Assembly (NCBI RefSeq): GCF_964204645.1
Contig: NC_134034.1
Location: 12,240,462 to 12,279,461, forward strand
Direction: 5' to 3'
Origin: Tubulanus polymorphus
Taxonomy: Eukaryota > Nemertea > Palaeonemertea > Tubulaniformes > Tubulanidae
DNA length: 39,000 bases
Both the position numbers and the translations under genes were made by a program. Shown in pieces: positions 11,815 through 22,699 of the stretch. Position 1 is the stretch's first letter, and each line of letters opens with the position of its first letter. The notes beneath the pieces were generated by a model. It had not been told where the DNA came from and ran no database searches. It saw only the letters and a list, made by a program, of their open reading frames with translations.

Positions 11815-12623
11815 ATCCAGTGTTTATTTCAAGACTGTAAATTTTTTTAACTCGAATTCGATTCAAACCGACGTGCACCCGGATCCATGTTATACAATGA
11901 TTAAAGCCACGTTTCCATGATTGAGTTAATGAATAAACACTACCAAAAAAAACTATATAAGATCTGATCCAATTAGGACATGAAATAAGCTTTTGATAAT
12001 GTGTATAGGAAAAAAAATATCGGCGGAAGAAGACAACGAACGGGGCTAGGAAGACGGCTTTATCAGTGTTGTAGTAAAGGATGGGCCCTTTAATAAATAA
12101 TCCAAGCGTCACGATTCGTCACTCGTTTCAACATGCCTCCTTATATAAACACATATTATCAGCGTTAAACTCTTATCCGAACTTCACGTCTCTTCCGGGG
12201 AGACGAGGTGCTACAAATTGAATTCCCTCGAACAGCACCGCGTCGCGCGCGGTCAACCATCGTTTCAAACGAAACAAAAATACAACTCGATTGATGGAAA
12301 GGACACTTGTTAATTTGCGCGCTTGTTTTAGTCTTCGGTTCGGGTTTCGGATCGATGAGGTTCGCGCGCGAAGGGGTCGGGGGTCGTGCAGAGCAGGCGG
12401 AGAGACCGGAACGTCGATCTATCTCCGTAAACGTCCCGGGAACATATCGTCGTCTGAAATGTTAGTCGCCTGTGTGAGACAGTTATATGTTCTAGTAATA
12501 CGTCAGCCGGTCGTGTCATCTCAATGTGACAGTAAACAACGGCAATTTATATTCGTTGAACGATCAGTCTTCCCCGAAACAGATGAGTCAATACCGCAGG
12601 TACCGACGCCTGAAACAATGGAG
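11815..12623. other. unique stretch, no gene seen
   Basis: AT-rich sequence to about 12200, then a CpG-rich patch (12230-12440) that includes GCGCGC-containing runs. The CpG-rich patch could be regulatory, but I see no promoter element that settles it. ORFs here (12291-12692 plus, 12328-12519 minus) overlap each other and a repeat. Confidence 0.4.
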
Positions 12624-12711
12624 TACCGGCCTCGCTACTGTGGCAATCGCGGATTCCACGCATGGCAGGCGAGGATCCACCAGGTTCGCTAATGGTTACT
12701 CGGTTACCGCG
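12624..12711 (+). repeat. GGCAAGCGAGGA dispersed repeat, copy 2 (left arm of inverted pair)
   Basis: Contains GCTACTGTGGCAATCGCGGA, GGCAGGCGAGGATCCACCAG and GGTTACTCGGTTACCGCG. It matches the reverse complement of 13118-13199 along its length, so the two form an inverted pair about 410 bp apart. Confidence 0.65.
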
Positions 12712-13117
12712 TTTCAATTCCTTCTACATCATAAATTAAATTCTAATCAACTTTTCTCATTAGTAAATCAATTTCTAATCTAATTTTAACTGCCAAATAA
12801 CTGAGTGTATTGTAGCGCCAACTGGTGTGTGCCGATACCCCATGGCCGCGATCACACGGCCGATATCGCCCCGCACCTACTTTAGCGTCGGACAAGGCCC
12901 GAAACTCCGAAACGATGTTGGGCGCCGGGGATTCACTGTTTCAAGCCTGAATAAAGTTCCCGTATCTACCGGCTCTCACCAGATGGCGCAAGAAAACACA
13001 TTCGTAGTGAAAATAAGTTCATTTCAATAAAATTTGAAATTATGATTTCACTGAAAATTGATTTACTAATCAGAAAAAAAGGACTGGGAATTTTATTGAA
13101 ATGTAGGAGATATTGGG
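12712..13117. other. interior between inverted repeat copies
   Basis: About 400 bp of mixed composition that lies between the two inverted copies of the GGCAAGCGAGGA repeat. No ORF with a recognisable product is present. It could be the interior of a non-autonomous element or unrelated DNA. Confidence 0.35.
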
Positions 13118-13199
13118 TCGCGGTAACCCAGCGCCACGGGTGACACCTGGTGGATTATCGCCAAATCCTCACTTGCCACAGTAGCGTTGCCGGTGCCCC
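13118..13199 (-). repeat. GGCAAGCGAGGA dispersed repeat, copy 3 (right arm)
   Basis: Reverse complement reads CACCGGCAACGCTACTGTGG, CAAGTGAGGATTTGGCG, ATCCACCAGGTGTCAC and CGCTGGGTTACCGCG. It aligns with 12624-12711 with several substitutions and small gaps. Confidence 0.65.
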
Positions 13200-13986
13200 A
13201 TCCCCTCGACGGCAGTGACATTGAACCAATTGAATGTCGAGACGTGATTTTTCGTGTATAATAAAAAAAACAGTAATTCGCGTCATCACATTTTGACAGA
13301 CAGTTGAAATTACTTCATCGCTCTTGTGCGCAAGCTGTTCCAGACGTCAACGACAAATCGTTAGATTGGACACAACGTCAACGCGCACCGCGCGCGTGTG
13401 CGCTTGACAAAACCGACAAGAAAAACTATCAACAAACGGCGGGTGGCTCCGGGCGAAATCGAGCGATCGAGTTCATCATCGACGTCGTCATCAGAGTTTG
13501 AAATATTTCAATCTTGTCCCCACTGGGGGAGAACCTCATACCGTCAATATCCGCGATGATTATTTTTGTGTATTACGCATCGGTAGAAATGATGTTTCGG
13601 CGACGGCGGCGACGGAGGACTCCGCGTCGTTCGGCAGACGATTTTCAAATGGAACAAGTTACTTTTATACGGTGATTGCTGCCAATAATGTCGTCTAGTG
13701 TTATTAATAACGCTCTCTCTCTCATACGTAAGAAGAAATAGACAATAATCAAAGTTTTCGATCTCTCAGAACTGCGGATGATCGACTGTGACTATGCACT
13801 CTCCGTTCGCGGTGGTATAAAATTGATGGACACGTCCGATTAGGAAATCAATCGTATTTTCTCGGAAGAAAGATAATAGAAACGCACCGACTTTGCGCAT
13901 CCGTTTTATTTGATATAGTATCTCACGATAAGAACGAAAAAGAGTCTGAAATGTTTAATTTAGTTAGACGGAGGCCTGATCTGATG
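13200..13986. other. unique stretch, no gene seen
   Basis: Two adjoining short ORFs (13304-13501 and 13498-13698, plus) are present, with no domain that I recognise. A short CT run lies at 13711-13722. Nothing else of note is visible. Confidence 0.4.
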
Positions 13987-14330
13987 AAAAACTAAGAGAT
14001 TATTGTCGTTTAGACTCAATTCTATATGAGACATTTTCAAAAACTAAGAGAGTAGTGACGTTAAGACTCAATTCTATGAGCTATTTTCAAAACTAAGAGA
14101 GTATTGACGTTTAGACTAAATTCTAGGAGCCATTTTCAAAAACTAAGAGAGTATAGTGACATTTAGATTCATTTCTATGAGCTTTTTTCAAAGCTAAGAG
14201 AGTTGTGACGTTCAGACTAAATTCTATGAGCCATTTTCAAAAACTAAGAGAGTATAGTGACATTAAGATTCATTTCTATGAGCTTTTTTCAAAACTAAGA
14301 GAGTAGTGACGTTTAGACTCAATTCTATGA
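13987..14330 (+). repeat. 50-53-bp tandem array, 7 units
   Basis: Seven units of AACTAAGAGAGTAGTGACGT, then TTAGACTCAATTCTATGAGCCATTTTCAAA, with lengths of about 50-53 bp. Two alternating unit types are visible: GACGTTTAGACTAAATTC and GACATTTAGATTCATTTC, which suggests a two-unit higher-order pattern in the middle of the array. A solo diverged relative lies at 8751-8828 on the other strand. Confidence 0.9.
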
Positions 14331-15130
14331 ACATTCATTACTCATTTTTAATTTTTCTTCAAAAAAAAATGATGGACAGTCACGTGTCTATTGAAACCAA
14401 CATGGTCGCTCTCAAGTATTCTAACCGAGACGTGAGAATGATTTCATGTTGGCTGTTCTTCATCTGACTGTGGATTTTTAAGTGAAAACCTTTTGAAAAA
14501 AATGGTTCCATCGATAAGACAATAATCTAATGCTAAAGCCGGCACGTCGCCATGGCGTGTTACTTACAGGCACGACACTGTGCGCATGACATTTAGCGAT
14601 CTAATTTTCATTATTCTGAAAATTTCATCGAATTTTTTTGTTCTTGTTGTTGTTTAAAATCCCATCCATCACACGGAGTTTAAGACGCGTAGATTAGTCG
14701 CTAGGCGCATTGACATTTTACAATCTGATATCCACGCGCGCGCGCTGTGATACACGAGTAATCGCGGCGCTATTTTCATCTTGTTCACCGGCGTAATAAA
14801 ACAACGACTCACGCGAGAATTAGACGCGTGATTTTACGAGATTTCATCGGCTGATATGTAATTCGTAGCTGATTAATCTTCGGCGACTTTTTTACAACTT
14901 TTGCTTTAACGACTGACGAGATATTGCGATATTTGACGAGGTTTTGTAATTAATGCTTTCACTGATTTGAATCTGTTTGAATGAATGGACGGCTTGGTTT
15001 CTTAGATCCATGGGGATAAAACCATTAGGAGACAAATTACGCCGTGTCGACACACGGCGTTGCTGATGGTGTTACCCTCCCGACCTATTAGGCCAAGATG
15101 CAGCCACTATGAAACGAGGTGAAAATAAAA
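14331..15130. other. unique stretch with small palindromes
   Basis: No gene seen. A hairpin CGCCGTGT and ACACGGCG lies at about 15041-15060, just before the 96-bp array. A (CG)n-like GCGCGCGCG patch lies near 14736-14745. Confidence 0.4.
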
Positions 15131-15445
15131 AGATCGCTAGGCGGCGCTGATGGCAGCGGTCTTGACGACCCTCTATCGCATGGCCATAACGAAACTTATA
15201 ACGTCAACAAGACAGTATTGATAAACAGATCGCTAGGCGGCGTTGATGGCAGCGGTCTTGACGACCCTCTATCGCATGGCCATAACGAAACTTATAACGT
15301 CAACAAGACAGTATTGATAAACAGATCGCTAAGCGGCGCTGATGATAGCGTTCTCCGACCCCGAGAACTAGCTTGGAACAATATTCACCGAGGCTGCGGG
15401 AATGTTGCGTTTAAGACAGTAAAAACAAACGACCACTAGACGGCG
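15131..15445 (+). repeat. 96-bp tandem repeat, 2 near-identical units plus diverged copies
   Basis: Units start at 15131, 15227 and 15323 with AGATCGCTAGGCGGCGCTGA or a close variant. The first two are almost identical over 96 bp; the third diverges after about 25 bp, and a weak match (CACTAGACGGCGCTGGTATC) occurs near 15433. Ninety-six bases are 32 codons, so the 106-residue ORF at 15119-15439 is explained by the repeat. Confidence 0.9.
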
Positions 15446-16375
15446 CTGGTATCAGCGCGTTCTCGTTCCCGCGATGATACGGCCATTACGCGACTAATTA
15501 CGCCGCATCGCGACAGGTGTCGTAAAAACGAATGACAAACATCAGCTAGGTGTTTTTAATGACCGACTCGATGGGGATTTGATGTTAACGTTTGATCGCG
15601 ATTGATGACGATAACAATCAGTGTTGACTGCGTCCAGCAGCAAGTCCTCGAGGCTCGTAAAATACAGACTAGGAATTAACGCTTTTGGCTGTTAATGGCA
15701 GCGCCGGGTAACACTGTTCCCTCGTCATAACTATCATTCGCTATCAGACAATTGGAAGTTGAAAAAGTCAAGGTTCTTTGTTCATGAAATATGGATTGTT
15801 CCTGTTATCTATTTCATCGGTAGACTCGTCTGGGACTCTGACAAACCCATCACACCAGCCGCGAAGCAGGGGGTTCGATTTTGATATCGGAAATCGAAGT
15901 AGAGATTTTGTTGTATGATCGGCGGTTGAATTTACAGATTTGTTTGTTCGAATCGAAATACATAATTGGAAATTTCGGCCTAGGTTTTAACTGGATAATA
16001 TTGACTGTATGTATGCGACGAGTATCATTTTCGTGAGCAAATATCTCAAAATGATTGATATCTGTCGACCGACAGACAGACGAGGATTTAACGCGTTCCA
16101 GATAATTGACAGCTCATTATAATCAGCATCAAGATTAATCTTGCAATTCGATCTGATGCGTGATTTACTGTAAATATCGGCTGCTCGAACAATATCGATT
16201 GAAATAGTGGTGAAATTAAAAAGTAAATTGAGATTAGGGATGGGATCTAGATGATCCCCATCTGTACCGAGCGGTGAAGATAGCTTTGCTTTATTTACAT
16301 CGGATCTTAGTTTCCAAAGACTAGCGACTACAGCTGAACAGGGCCATGGTAGGTCATGCTAGGTTTCAGTATCCA
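15446..16375. other. unique stretch, no gene seen
   Basis: AT-leaning sequence without recognisable ORF, RNA or tandem repeat. Confidence 0.4.
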
Positions 16376-16535
16376 AAGATGTGCTAGCAGCCCTCCCCCA
16401 TGCTTTGCTGAGCCCTTCGCTCTCCATCCCACAGCCCCGGTCATGCTAGTAGCCCATCGCTCTATCCAGCCCACACCCCACAGCCCCCTCCCATCATGCT
16501 GAGCCCCTCACTCTCCAGTCCACACCCGACGGACT
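16376..16535. repeat. degenerate C-rich repeat, about three units
   Basis: CATGCTNNNNAGCCCNTCGCTCT-type blocks recur near 16400, 16443 and 16497, with CCACACCCC and CACAGCCCC between them. Spacing is about 50 bp but irregular. Confidence 0.6.
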
Positions 16536-16694
16536 CCTCGATGAAAATTCCATCCGTCGAGGTGACTGAGGAAGGGTAATAGAGGTTTTTGCTCTGATAT
16601 AACAGTAAATTTTTCGATCCAGCTGTATACTAATGAGTTAAGATTTATCTAACGGTTAACTAATTCGTTGAAAATTACTGAGAGTTCAGTTTTA

Positions 16695-16748
16695 GCTCTA
16701 ACTGCGGAGCTTGGATCCTCCCGGCGGCCGTCACTCCGCAGTGAGAGC
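16695..16748. repeat. 15-bp inverted repeat hairpin
   Basis: GCTCTAACTGCGGAG (16695-16709) pairs with CTCCGCAGTGAGAGC (16734-16748) with one mismatch around a GC-rich 24-base loop. It could be a MITE remnant or a structured regulatory site; no second copy was seen in the window. Confidence 0.6.
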
Positions 16749-17303
16749 GGCGTCGTGGCTTCAGTGACTGTTGATTAATCAAATTTTGATGTCATGCACG
16801 GATCGTTGAGTTTTAGAATCGTCGACGTTTTAATCTCTATAATTGAACTACACGCGAGACGACGGCGGCGGAGAACAGGAGAGAGACATGCCGCCGGAGA
16901 GATAAATCGTCTGTCCGCCGCCACAGTCTCGTTTAACTCGAGAACACGCGTCGCTCGATGCTCATCATCTCGAGATATGAGAAACGAAGTTGTGAACGAA
17001 GAACGACAGCGAGTTTTAACAGTGTCTGGTGACGAGAGAGGGGAACTGGAAAATTGGATCGAAAACTTTTGCTTCTACATTCACACAAACACACACGCAC
17101 GCACGCACACATTCACGCACGCAGATTCATCGAGTGAATCGAAAATTATGTTTCAAAAAGGCACCTTGAAATTCGGAGATTCAAGATGGCGTCGCCGCGT
17201 GAGGGCGCTACCAAACGATATGCATGACTGTACCTTACTTAACGAACAACGCAAAAACTTTTTGAATTTGAATACCTTTAATACCCTTGATATTCTGAAA
17301 AAA

Positions 17304-17546
17304 CCAACGGTCAACTTAGCTAAATTCATTAAGACCGGCTTAGATGTATATAGATCCCTCCAATAGTATATATAGTATTGTGAATAGTTGATGTATATAT
17401 ATATTTTGTTACGTTTTCATTCTCTAAATTTTAATCACTTCAGTGTTGTTTTGTAAATATTTGTATACACATGTGTAATAGTTTTCCTCCATATACCATG
17501 GAAATGGTTGGAGTGTAAATAAATCGTAATCGTAATCGTAATCGGA
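17304..17546 (+). mobile_element. 5'-truncated retroelement 3' end with (TCGTAA)n tail, copy 1
   Basis: From CCAACGGTCAACTTAGC to the AATCGTAATCGTAATCGTAA tail, the sequence matches the reverse complement of 36944-37206 with few differences, and the match stops sharply at the 5' side. A shared 3' segment, abrupt 5' truncation and a short tandem tail are the pattern of non-LTR retrotransposons or SINEs that depend on them. An internal ORF end, TGLDVYRSLQ and stop, is conserved in both copies, but copy 2 has an upstream in-frame stop, so translation is not supported. Family not identified. Confidence 0.72.
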
Positions 17547-17732
17547 ATCATAGACTCGATTATCGCTGGGGCCCAACGTGCAAATTACATGTACTTGAGA
17601 AAGTGGCCCCTGGTATCCAGTTGGTATCTTGAATAACCCTACTGTCTGACGGAAGAGGGCACTTTCATACTCTACGCACGTTTGAACTAGGTGGTAGCAT
17701 CAGACACATTGAATAAATCAATGTTTGAACCG

Positions 17733-18085
17733 AATTCGTGCATCGAATACTCATTTACATAACGAACCAATTAGCCAATCAAATTCGATTAATAGAAGAA
17801 AGTTAACATGTTGATACTTAAAGCGTAAACGCACCTGGGTTTGGGTTTTCAAAATAACCGAAATTAACCATGTTGCACCGGGGTTTAGCTTTACATACTC
17901 ATTTGCATAAAACGTTCGATTGGCCAAATAAATTCGATAAAACTAGAAATGTCGCCCTTTTAACTGAAAGCGCACAATAGGTTTTCAAAAAACTAACCGA
18001 AATTATCTACGTCGCATCGGGCAACTTAAACGTACTCACTTACATAAAATATTAGATTAGCCAATCGAATCAGTGCATTTGAATC
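17733..18085. repeat. triplicated module, 137-148 bp, with octamer-like and CCAAT boxes
   Basis: Module starts at 17747, 17895 and 18032 with TACTCATTTRCATAA or a close variant, followed by GCCAATC or TTGGCCAAAT and ATTCGAT. The second unit carries a perfect octamer ATTTGCAT at 17901-17908. A second conserved block, GGTTTTCAAAA with ACCGAAATTA, lies between units. Units are diverged, so the duplication is old. Confidence 0.75.
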
Positions 18086-18524
18086 GGTGGCGGTCTCGTG
18101 ATCGGATTGACGGTTAGAGAAAGTGTCGTCTGCTGTTGTCGGGTATAACTCGGTTAATTACACCGAGAAAAGAAAAACGCCGCCGCCCTTCCGAATTACG
18201 AATAAATCACAGACACACACTTCACGTTTTAATCGGATTGTTAAACGTGCGTGGTGACCCGAGAATAGAAACCGAGTCGATATCAGCAGACGATAAAGAT
18301 TTCATTGAAAGCGTCGTTAACAGCTAGTGACATCCTGGATACGGGGTCGCGCGTGATCGAAATCTTTTTACCGCCCGGGATGAGATACACACGCTGTCTG
18401 CGGTAATTCGATTCCGCAGCTGGGTTCTTGTTCTCCGGGGGAGAGGCGTAGGCCTGTTCCACCGCGATTCAGACTGAAAAACTCGGTTATCGTCGATAAC
18501 AAATTCAATTGGCACCGACCGCAT

Positions 18525-18575
18525 CGAACTCTCGCGGGACAGACGAGAGATGATCGGTAGTCTCGCGAGAGTTCG
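18525..18575. promoter_or_regulatory. TCTCGCGAGA element inside a 12-bp inverted repeat
   Basis: CGAACTCTCGCG (18525-18536) is the perfect inverse of CGCGAGAGTTCG (18564-18575). The right arm overlaps the 10-bp palindrome TCTCGCGAGA (18561-18570), which in vertebrates is a known core-promoter element of housekeeping genes. GTTATCGTCGATAAC, another perfect palindrome, is at 18486-18500. Whether the element has that role here is not shown by the sequence, as no gene start is evident nearby. Confidence 0.3.
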
Positions 18576-18599
18576 CTGATACATGTTTTACTCATAGTT

Positions 18600-19857
18600 T
18601 CTGAGTCGTCATCTCGTGATAGAATTTGTTTGATCAGTTATAGCGTCACGACGGGGGTTAAGTCAGTATGCAGCACTGTAGGCCCAGGCCCTATTCTTAT
18701 TTGGCCAAGTTTTGATATGAAAACTACGGATCTCGTTGAGCCATAGTATGAATTTTACAACATAGCGAAATTTCGAGTTTTGTAAATCGGAATTTCGGTT
18801 TCAAAGTCGAAATTCCGACTTGAAAAGAATTTTCATGTGACCGCAATGCTCTTCCGTAGAAAACGCCTTCAATACAAATCTACGAACTTGCTGGACCAGT
18901 TTTGGATTCTTGAAATTGAATACATAGGCCCTATAAAATCTTATGTTTTTATCATGTTAAAAAGTGATACTAAAATGATCTTGATATCGTCTGATTGATA
19001 CCAATCTGATTAATTACTCCAAGGAATGATATAGTGAGTATACATGTACACATATTTCATATTTGCGTGCCTATAACTTATGAATTCTGACTAGCCCATG
19101 GGCTAAGCCTGGTCTTTATTAAACGTCGAATTTGCAGTTCTTGGACTTATTGCTTCCAATCTGGTTAGATCATGAACTCGCCTCGTCTCTAAAACTGAAA
19201 TGTCCATCGTCAGAGTTATCTGACGCAAAAATAGCACTGCTACAGTCCAATCTCAATTGTCACTATATAGCCTGTGATGCGCGATCGCTCCATCGCCCGT
19301 GTGTCATCGGGTTCGAATCCCAGCGGAGGCAGGGTAACTGCACGGGTTAACTGGGTAGATTTAACGAGACAGGGTCCATTGTCGAAGCTGTCAGGCTGGA
19401 CACGAACTGCAGTTGTTCTGCTCTGATCGACCTAATACCCGTTTCGCGCCGCATCTCGCCGCAAACGCAATTACCAACTTTTTTCTCCAACCGACGACGC
19501 AGTAGTTTTTACAGGAATAACTTCTGACGTGAACATAATCAGAAGGGTCGTGTTGACGAAACCGACGCCGACAGCGCGCCCGGGGGATCAGCGATTTAAC
19601 GGATACAATTATACATCGAAAACTTCACAAGAAACAAGTTTAGATGTATTTCGATATTACTCGTCGCATAGACCAGGAGTTAAACGGGCAATTAAATAGA
19701 AACCATCCACCGCCTCCACCGTGACCTTGAAAACCACTGCCGAAACCGATAAACATCAATTTTACAATTCTGAGAACTACTTTAACTAATACAATGTGAA
19801 CAACGATTTTGTATCAGACAAGATCTCTTCCAGGAGATTGCGTGAATGACATTGTCC
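18600..19857. other. unique stretch with one tRNA-like box B
   Basis: No gene seen. GGTTCGAATCC at 19310-19320 on the plus strand matches box B, and a degenerate box A may lie about 45 bp upstream, but the arms do not fold as a tRNA; it is probably a tRNA-derived fragment. Confidence 0.4.
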
Positions 19858-19907
19858 CATAAAACTGAAACCTCATAAAACTGAAACCTCATAAAACTGA
19901 AACCCTC
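19858..19907. repeat. 16-bp tandem repeat, 3 units
   Basis: CATAAAACTGAAACCT is repeated three times, the last ending in CCTCC. The units are identical, so the event looks recent. Confidence 0.9.
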
Positions 19908-20418
19908 CTAGTAGAATGAATCGCGTGCTATCGGAGTAAATCGAGTTCGAATCCTGCATTGTTAAGACAATTTTCTTAATCTAGCGCGTTCAGATTTTTA
20001 CGAGGGAATTTCAAACCAAATGGATTTATTTTCATGTTATCACCTAGCGTAGTACAGATGTAGCCTGCTACATACATACTAACCAAGGCAGAGATGTCTC
20101 CTTGTTATTTGGTGATTACTTCTGCTCAGCAGCCGCGCGATGTCGTTCGCTGCCTGAAGCAGACGGTGAAACTGATGGTGATGATCGCGGTGACAATTAA
20201 ACCCGTTGATGAGTTTTGGAATTAACCGTTTTTCTGCGGTAGCTCGAAAAACGCACTCCGCTTTTAATGAACTACAGGAAGAAATACCGCCACATAAAAT
20301 ACCCGCGATAACAGGAAGAACTGCACGAGGAACTGTGTTATTATAATGTTATTTGAGAAGGTAGCTTAATTGAAAGGATTCCAAAAACGAGCCCAACCAA
20401 ACCACCCTCTCCTACAAC

Positions 20419-20625
20419 AGGTGGAACTGAGTCCAGGGTCAAATTAAACCCACACAACTGTGGAACTGAGTTCACAGTACACACAATTGTGGAACTGGAT
20501 CTAGAGTCAAACTGAACCCATACAAACTGTGGAACTGAGTTCACAGTCAAATTGAACACGCACAACTGTGGAACTGGATCCAGAGTGAAATCGAACCCAT
20601 ATTTCGTAACTGGGTCTGGGTTCAA
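20419..20625 (+). repeat. 39-bp satellite family, locus C
   Basis: About five units with core TGTGGAACTGAGTCCAGGGT or a variant and TCAAATTAAACCCACACAAC. One unit is shortened at about 20470-20485. The 94-residue ORF on the minus strand is a reading of this repeat. Confidence 0.92.
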
Positions 20626-22699
20626 GAAGTACCTATAGTATCTGCGACCGAATATAGAATTTAAAGGATTGGTTTAAAAACATTGAACAGCGTGCAGAAA
20701 GAGTGTCAAACTGTTACAGTGAAATTATCAGATTAATTAAACTCGATCAGAACGAGACGGAAACTGGGGAATCCCCGTCGAGAATATAGAAAGGTTCTAC
20801 GCGAAAATTACGAGCGCATTAACTGCGTTAATTTCTCGCAATTTCTCGCCTACGCACGGCGAGATTCCCCGCGACGAGAACACCGCTTGCCGTTAATTGT
20901 AACATTTTTCGCAGACGACTTTAAAAGACGCAGTAAAATATCGACGGTTATGTGTACTTAAATATTTCTCTATGACAGTATCGCGACTGGTTGTATCGGT
21001 ATGCTGGTAGTCGGGTTACACGGGAATGCTTTTACGAAGCGCAATCTCAATAGAATAGCGGGCGGTAATTAGGCGGATGTTGTTGAATAACACGTGGATG
21101 AATACATCGACATGGCGCGCGGACGCCACGGCGGGTTATGATGTAACTTGAGAGACTCGGAGGGCTTTCAGAGCAGCGGGAACTGACTTCTCTATAACAT
21201 CAAAGTAAAAGTTAAAAGGAAAACGCACGTTCTCCCGATAAAAATATCGTAAACGAACGGAATGGAAAATGCGTTTGTGACCGGTTTTTTCAGCGGCAGC
21301 CATTTTGAAAAGATGTCTAACGCCGGATGTGCGTGCGAGCGGAGAACTAGTGCCCCGTGTCACCTTTTCGAAAAAACCAATCAAGTGAACCTTTTTAAAC
21401 GTTTTTAGATTTGAACAGAGTAAGAAAACGGATGAATTGGTTCTCAGTGAACCCCGCCTCTCTCTCCTCACAGCTGATATATTATATTAGATATAATCGC
21501 GTCCTTGACATTTTTCAATATCTCGTCTGCAGCGAGGTTAGAGGAGGTATTCTGAAGAAAAACAGATGGTAGCGTGTTGGGCGTGTACTGGCGTGCTATG
21601 ATTTCCCTGATGACGTGGTACGGAGTGGCTTTTATTGGTCTGGATATAGTTAATGCCCGTAATGACTGTGCATCGTTGGAATAATAACTAGTAAGACAAC
21701 TGAGTATAACAGAGATAACTGTCACGTCCTCAATCTATAGATATCGTCGGCAAATTGCGACCTCGCCTGCCAGGGCTCTCGGTTATCGGTTGCGAACGCA
21801 CGATACACGACCAAACCCTCGGAGTTCGTAGGTTCGAGGCCCTTATCGAAAATATGCCCTTCAATATCTGGTTTTTTGTTTATCTTGGCTATACGTCATC
21901 GGGATCTTTGTTTCCCGACACTAACTTAATAGAGGTCTTGCATTGACGTCAACATATCACGTGACATCATGTTAATCGGCCATGTTGGTTTGATATTTAA
22001 ATGTGCTCAATTTATTCAACTCAGATTTTCTCAATCCTCCACACTGCACCCCCCCCCCCTTACTTAATCACACCGTCTCTTGACACGACTTGACTTTCAA
22101 ATCGAACTATAAATATTTCGTGTAAAATACGAAAAATGTTCGGGGCCTCGGGAGAGTTAAAGCGATCGCGTTGATGACGATGAATAATGTCCTCGTGAAT
22201 TATTTATTTCATAAGCTCGAAAATACTCGACGACCGACGCTTTTAAAGGTTTCCCAGGTTTATTCGTCGTTCGTCCGTTCATACGAGATATATATATATA
22301 TATACCAAACCCAATTAGTTTTTAGGCCAGCCGTAGGTAAAACAGCAAATCCAATTCAATTATGTTTTATTGAGCAAATTTCAGAAAATTCAATTCTATT
22401 CCGCATTCAAATCAATGAGACCGAGGGGAAAGATTTATGTGAGGTATTTGTTCCTGCCAGCTCCGGCAGCTGCCTGTGCTACTTATGAAAACTTGAAAAA
22501 TTGAATTGTGTAAATTATTAGCCTGGGATTGACTAGTCTATGAGCTGGGAGTGTATTTGGACAAATCTAACCCACAGAATGCATCATTTGCCATTTTATG
22601 AAAAGCTGACAGGCTGGCCATAGTGCCCCTTGGGGCTCTTTGTTTCACAGTTTCCGCCGCCATTGTATCCGTAAGAAGTCAACAATCTTTAGAGACTTT
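20626..22699. other. unique stretch, no gene seen
   Basis: Short ORFs lie on the minus strand at 21136-21725 and on the plus strand at 22171-22488, without domains that I recognise. A TGACGTCA site is at 21944-21951, a C-run at 22050-22058 and a (TA)n run near 22290-22303. Box B-like GGTTCGAGGCC is at 21831-21841. Confidence 0.4.

Noticed and set aside
16794-17366. Longest ORF, 190 codons, plus strand, ATG start
   Set aside because: It includes an arginine-rich stretch, a CACACGCACGC simple repeat read as HTHARTH, and its last 21 or so codons lie in the retroelement 3' end that also occurs at 37.2 kb. No domain is recognisable, and a frame of this length can arise by chance in 39 kb of six-frame sequence.
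19310-19320. Possible tRNA gene at a perfect box B
   Set aside because: Upstream sequence does not form D or anticodon arms and acceptor ends do not pair; the box B sites at 26109 and 21831 fail in the same way.
21136-21725. Two adjoining minus-strand ORFs (111 and 85 codons)
   Set aside because: They are open only from GTG-like starts, are in different frames, and have no recognisable domain.
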